Assembly (NCBI GenBank): GCA_021107695.1
Contig: JAIOSI010000162.1
Coordinates: 1-8,046 of the forward strand
DNA: 8,046 bases
Direction of reading: 5' to 3'
Source of the DNA: a bacterium
GTDB lineage: Bacteria; RBG-13-66-14
A program made the translations under genes and the position numbers. The notes under the pieces were generated by a model. It saw nothing but the letters and a program-made list of their open reading frames with translations. It was not told where the DNA came from and ran no database searches. Positions 5,746-8,046 of this stretch are shown here, piece by piece; position 1 is the first letter of the stretch; the number at the start of each line of letters is the position of its first letter.

Positions 5746-6306
5746 ATGGTAGAGATTCGCTTTCACGGACGCGGTGGTCAGGGCGCGGCTAGTGCCTGTA
5801 CCATCTACGCCGATGCTGCCTTCCGGGGTGGCAAGAGCGTCCAGGCGTTCCCAATGTACGGAGTTGAGCGGCGCGGTGCGCCGGTTCAGAGCTTCGTGCG
5901 CCTTGACGATAGTCCGATCCGCGCTCGCCACAATATCTATACGCCGGATCACGTCATCGTCCTCTCCGAGACCCTGATGAACACGGTGGACTGCACTGCG
6001 GGCATCAAGGCTGGGGGGACGCTGACCATCAACACCGATAAGTCGGTGGAGCAGATTAAAAAAGAGCGAGGACTCGACGGCGACTATAAGATTTTCACCG
6101 TCAACGCCACGAAGATCGCCGTGGAGCTAGGTCTTGGCTCGGTAACCAGTCCTATCGTTAATACCGCCATGCTCGGTGCGGCGGCGCGCGTTACCGGAAC
6201 CGCTGATATTAAGCTGCTGATGGAGTGTGTCGCCGAGTCGGCACCGTCCAAGCCAGAGAAAAACGCCGAAGCGGCAAAAGAAACTTTTGAAGCGATAACG
6301 GTGTAA
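5746..6306 (+). CDS. porG: Pyruvate (2-oxoacid):ferredoxin oxidoreductase, gamma subunit
   Basis: Gamma subunit of the heterotetrameric thiamine-diphosphate enzyme that converts pyruvate and CoA to acetyl-CoA and CO2 with reduction of ferredoxin, in the cytoplasm. The protein is 186 residues, usual for the family. It begins MVEIRFHGRGGQGA, the hallmark N-terminus of this subunit, followed by AFPMYGVERRGAPVQSF (about residues 35-51), another strongly conserved stretch, and IYTPDHVIVL. Start chosen at ATG 5746 because of the GGAG eight bases upstream and the exact fit to the family N-terminus. It opens a gamma-delta-alpha-beta operon, the order typical of four-subunit enzymes. The structured gap upstream may influence its expression. 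Substrate could also be another 2-oxoacid such as 2-oxoisovalerate; the alpha subunit makes pyruvate the better guess. Confidence 0.92.
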   Translation: MVEIRFHGRGGQGAASACTIYADAAFRGGKSVQAFPMYGVERRGAPVQSFVRLDDSPIRARHNIYTPDHVIVLSETLMNTVDCTAGIKAGGTLTINTDKSVEQIKKERGLDGDYKIFTVNATKIAVELGLGSVTSPIVNTAMLGAAARVTGTADIKLLMECVAESAPSKPEKNAEAAKETFEAITV

Positions 6307-6318
6307 CCGTTAAGTAAC

Positions 6319-6350
6319 CGCTCTGCGCTGCAGAGCGAGGAGGTTACCTC
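6319..6350 (+). promoter_or_regulatory. Hairpin plus porD ribosome-binding site
   Basis: CGCTCTGC-GCT-GCAGAGCG (6319-6337) is a perfect eight-base-pair stem in the 45-base porG-porD gap. It is followed at once by the porD Shine-Dalgarno GAGGAGG (6337-6343), whose last four bases can pair with CCTC (6347-6350) across TTA. No T-run follows, so it is not an intrinsic terminator. It may tune translation or mRNA stability between the two subunit genes. Confidence 0.5.
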
Positions 6351-6351
6351 G

Positions 6352-6648
6352 ATGGCAAAGAACAAGTATTTCGTAGAGATTAAGAGCATAGACGACCTGC
6401 CAACAATGGCGAAGACCATGGGTTCAATGATGGTCAATGAAACCGGTTCCTGGCGCAACGTCTATCCGGTAGTTGATAAAGACGCATGTACCCGCTGTGG
6501 CATCTGCTGGAAGTTCTGTCCCGACGTGGTGGTTTCCGAAGATGCCGACGGCTATCCGGTCTTTAACCTTGACTACTGCAAGGGCTGCGGTGTCTGCGCT
6601 AACGAGTGTCCCAAAAGCTGCATCGCGATGATCGAGGAGGGCAAGTAA
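6352..6648 (+). CDS. porD: Pyruvate:ferredoxin oxidoreductase, delta (ferredoxin-like) subunit
   Basis: Small electron-transfer subunit (98 residues) that carries electrons from the catalytic alpha/beta part to external ferredoxin. Two 4Fe-4S motifs are visible: CTRCGICWKFCPD with Cys46, 49, 52 and 56, and CKGCGVCANECPK with Cys76, 79, 82 and 86. The N-terminal stretch of about 40 residues before the clusters, including the Trp-containing segment GSWRNVYPVVDKDAC, is typical of PorD. An additional Cys90 follows the second motif. The start is supported by GAGGAGG eight bases upstream. Its stop directly abuts the porA ATG, and the porA ribosome-binding site lies inside the end of this gene, so expression of the two is coupled. 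Confidence 0.93.
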   Translation: MAKNKYFVEIKSIDDLPTMAKTMGSMMVNETGSWRNVYPVVDKDACTRCGICWKFCPDVVVSEDADGYPVFNLDYCKGCGVCANECPKSCIAMIEEGK

Positions 6649-7803
6649 ATGAAGAAGGTACTTACCGGCAACCACGCGGTCTCGTACGGGGCGATGATTG
6701 CCCGTGCCGAGGTCGTGGCAGCCTATCCGATCACTCCGCAGACCCAGATTGTGGAGAAACTTTCCGAGATGTGCGCCGATGGCGATCTGGACGCTCGCTT
6801 CATCAAGGTTGAGAGCGAGCATTCGGCGATGGCTGCCTGTATCGGTGCCTCCGCCTCCGGGGCGCGCGCCTTTACGGCAACCAGCTCCCAGGGGCTGGCT
6901 CTGATGGACGAGATGCTGCACTGGGCTTCCCACGCCCGGCTGCCCATCGTCATGGCAAATATCAACCGTTCTCTCGGACCACCCTGGACTATCTGGACCG
7001 ACCAGAACGATACCATCTCCCGGCGGGACACTGGCTGGATTCAGTTCTACTGCGAATCCAACCAGGAGGTCATCGACACGATGATCATGGCGTTCAAAAT
7101 CGCCGAGCAGGTGAAGCTCCCGGCGTTCCTGACCCTGGACAGCTTCTACATCTCCCACACCTCCGAGGCGGAGGAGCTGCCCAACCAGAAACTGGTGGAC
7201 GAGTACTTGTCAAAGTATCAGGCGGAGACCGACCTTGACCCGACGAAAGGCTCGCCAGCCTACGGCTCGCTGACGACGGATCAGTGGTACTTCGAGCTAC
7301 AGATCAAGATGCAGCGGGCAATGGAGCAGGCGTACGACATCATCCTCAAAGAGAACGACCTCTTTGAGAAGATGTTCGGGCGCAGCTACCTCCCCGTCGA
7401 GGGCTATCGCACCGACGATGCCGACTATGTGGTCTTCGTCTCCGGAACCATCGCCAGTACCATCAAAGATGCCATTGACCGCGCCCGCGAGAACGGCATC
7501 AAGGTTGGCTCGGCAAAGGTTCGCCTCTTCCGTCCCTTCCCCAAGGCGATGATTCGCGAAATGGCGAAGGGGCGCAAACGCCTCGGCGTGATCGACCGCA
7601 ACATCAGCTACGGTTCCGAGGGAGCCTTCTTCACCGAGATCAAGGGCGCGCTTTACTCCCAGTCGGAGCATCCGGAGATTCACGGCTTCATCGCCGGACT
7701 CGGCGGACGCGACGTTACCGTGGACAGTGCCTACGAGATGATCCGTCTCGTCGTCGAGACCAGCCCGGAAAAAGACATCAACTGGCAGGGAGCCAAGCTC
7801 TAG
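6649..7803 (+). CDS. porA: Pyruvate:ferredoxin oxidoreductase, alpha subunit
   Basis: Alpha subunit, 384 residues, carrying the pyrimidine-binding part of the thiamine-diphosphate site. Visible motifs are GNHAVSYGAMIARAEVVAAY (7-26), YPITPQTQI (26-34), the VESEHSAMAACIGAS stretch (54-68) with the Glu pair expected near the cofactor, and TATSSQGLALM (76-86), where substrate and CoA access is shaped in this family. NINRSLGPPWTIWTDQNDT and RRDTGWIQFYCESNQE follow, matching pyruvate-type enzymes. The C-terminal part (from about 260) with VDRNISYGSEG-like sequence (IDRNISYGSEGAF) is the second family domain. The start abuts the porD stop and has GAGGAGG at 6634-6640. The full length and intact motifs suggest an active enzyme. 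Discrimination between pyruvate and related 2-oxoacids is not certain from sequence. Confidence 0.93.
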   Translation: MKKVLTGNHAVSYGAMIARAEVVAAYPITPQTQIVEKLSEMCADGDLDARFIKVESEHSAMAACIGASASGARAFTATSSQGLALMDEMLHWASHARLPIVMANINRSLGPPWTIWTDQNDTISRRDTGWIQFYCESNQEVIDTMIMAFKIAEQVKLPAFLTLDSFYISHTSEAEELPNQKLVDEYLSKYQAETDLDPTKGSPAYGSLTTDQWYFELQIKMQRAMEQAYDIILKENDLFEKMFGRSYLPVEGYRTDDADYVVFVSGTIASTIKDAIDRARENGIKVGSAKVRLFRPFPKAMIREMAKGRKRLGVIDRNISYGSEGAFFTEIKGALYSQSEHPEIHGFIAGLGGRDVTVDSAYEMIRLVVETSPEKDINWQGAKL

Positions 7804-7836
7804 CGGTCTCTCACTAAAAAGATTTCAGGAGATGAG

Positions 7837-8046
7837 ATGAAGTATTCCATTCCCCAAGAGGAGCGTGTAACCAGCGGAACCGTAGCCTGTCAGGGTTGCG
7901 GAGCCGTGCTGGCGATGCGCTACGCTCTCAAGGCTCTGGGAGACGATACCATCCTCACGCTGCCAGCCTGTTGCTGGAGCGTTATTGATGGTCCATTCCC
8001 ATATACTGCTACCAAGGTTCCTCTCTTCCATACCGCCTTCGAGACC
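7837..8046 (+). CDS. porB: Pyruvate:ferredoxin oxidoreductase, beta subunit (3' partial)
   Basis: First 70 codons of the beta subunit, which binds the diphosphate part of thiamine diphosphate and the proximal 4Fe-4S cluster; the frame is open to the last base of the window. The segment VACQGCGAVLAMRYALKAL (residues 16-34) supplies the CxxC cluster pair (Cys18, Cys21). PACCWSVIDGPFP (44-56) adds a third conserved cysteine, and KVPLFHTAFET (60-70) is the family's next conserved block. ATG 7837 is preferred because AGGAG (7827-7831) is five bases upstream; the ATG at 7832 is out of frame and meets a stop almost at once. It lies 33 bases after porA and completes the gamma-delta-alpha-beta order. 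Confidence 0.93.
   Translation, partial: MKYSIPQEERVTSGTVACQGCGAVLAMRYALKALGDDTILTLPACCWSVIDGPFPYTATKVPLFHTAFET

Overview
The window carries nine protein-coding genes, all on the + strand and tightly packed. Both ends are cut inside genes. It is moderately GC-rich, with good Shine-Dalgarno sites before most genes. Gene content (low-potential iron-sulfur enzymes, ferredoxin-dependent pyruvate oxidation, quinone and multiheme respiration) points to an anaerobic bacterium. The exact phylum cannot be told from the sequence alone.

Region 1 (1-2400) is a fumarate reductase / succinate dehydrogenase-like module. It has the C-terminal part of an iron-sulfur subunit (last Cys of a 2Fe-2S domain plus two 4Fe-4S motifs) and a flavoprotein subunit. 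The flavoprotein has a ComEA-like helix-hairpin-helix segment near its N-terminus, lacks the His normally used for covalent FAD attachment, and has a short C-terminal tail.

Region 2 (2400-5528) follows with a one-base overlap and reads as one transcription unit with the flavoprotein. It encodes an exported six-repeat propeller-like protein, a cytochrome b6-type protein with all four b-heme histidines and the heme-ci cysteine, a fused 4-oxalocrotonate tautomerase-like protein, and a three-helix subunit IV (PetD)-like protein fused to a hexaheme cytochrome c domain. No Rieske protein is present in the window. The simplest reading is an unusual quinone:cytochrome oxidoreductase in which the hexaheme domain carries electrons, encoded beside a fumarate/succinate enzyme.

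Region 3 (5529-5745) is a 217-base gap rich in inverted repeats: three consecutive hairpins enclosed by an outer imperfect stem, plus a short motif that also occurs upstream of the tautomerase gene.

Region 4 (5746-8046) is a four-subunit pyruvate (2-oxoacid):ferredoxin oxidoreductase operon in the order gamma-delta-alpha-beta; the beta gene runs off the end. Together the genes suggest a cell that oxidises pyruvate to acetyl-CoA with ferredoxin reduction (or runs this in reverse) and links fumarate/succinate and quinone chemistry to periplasmic multiheme electron transfer.
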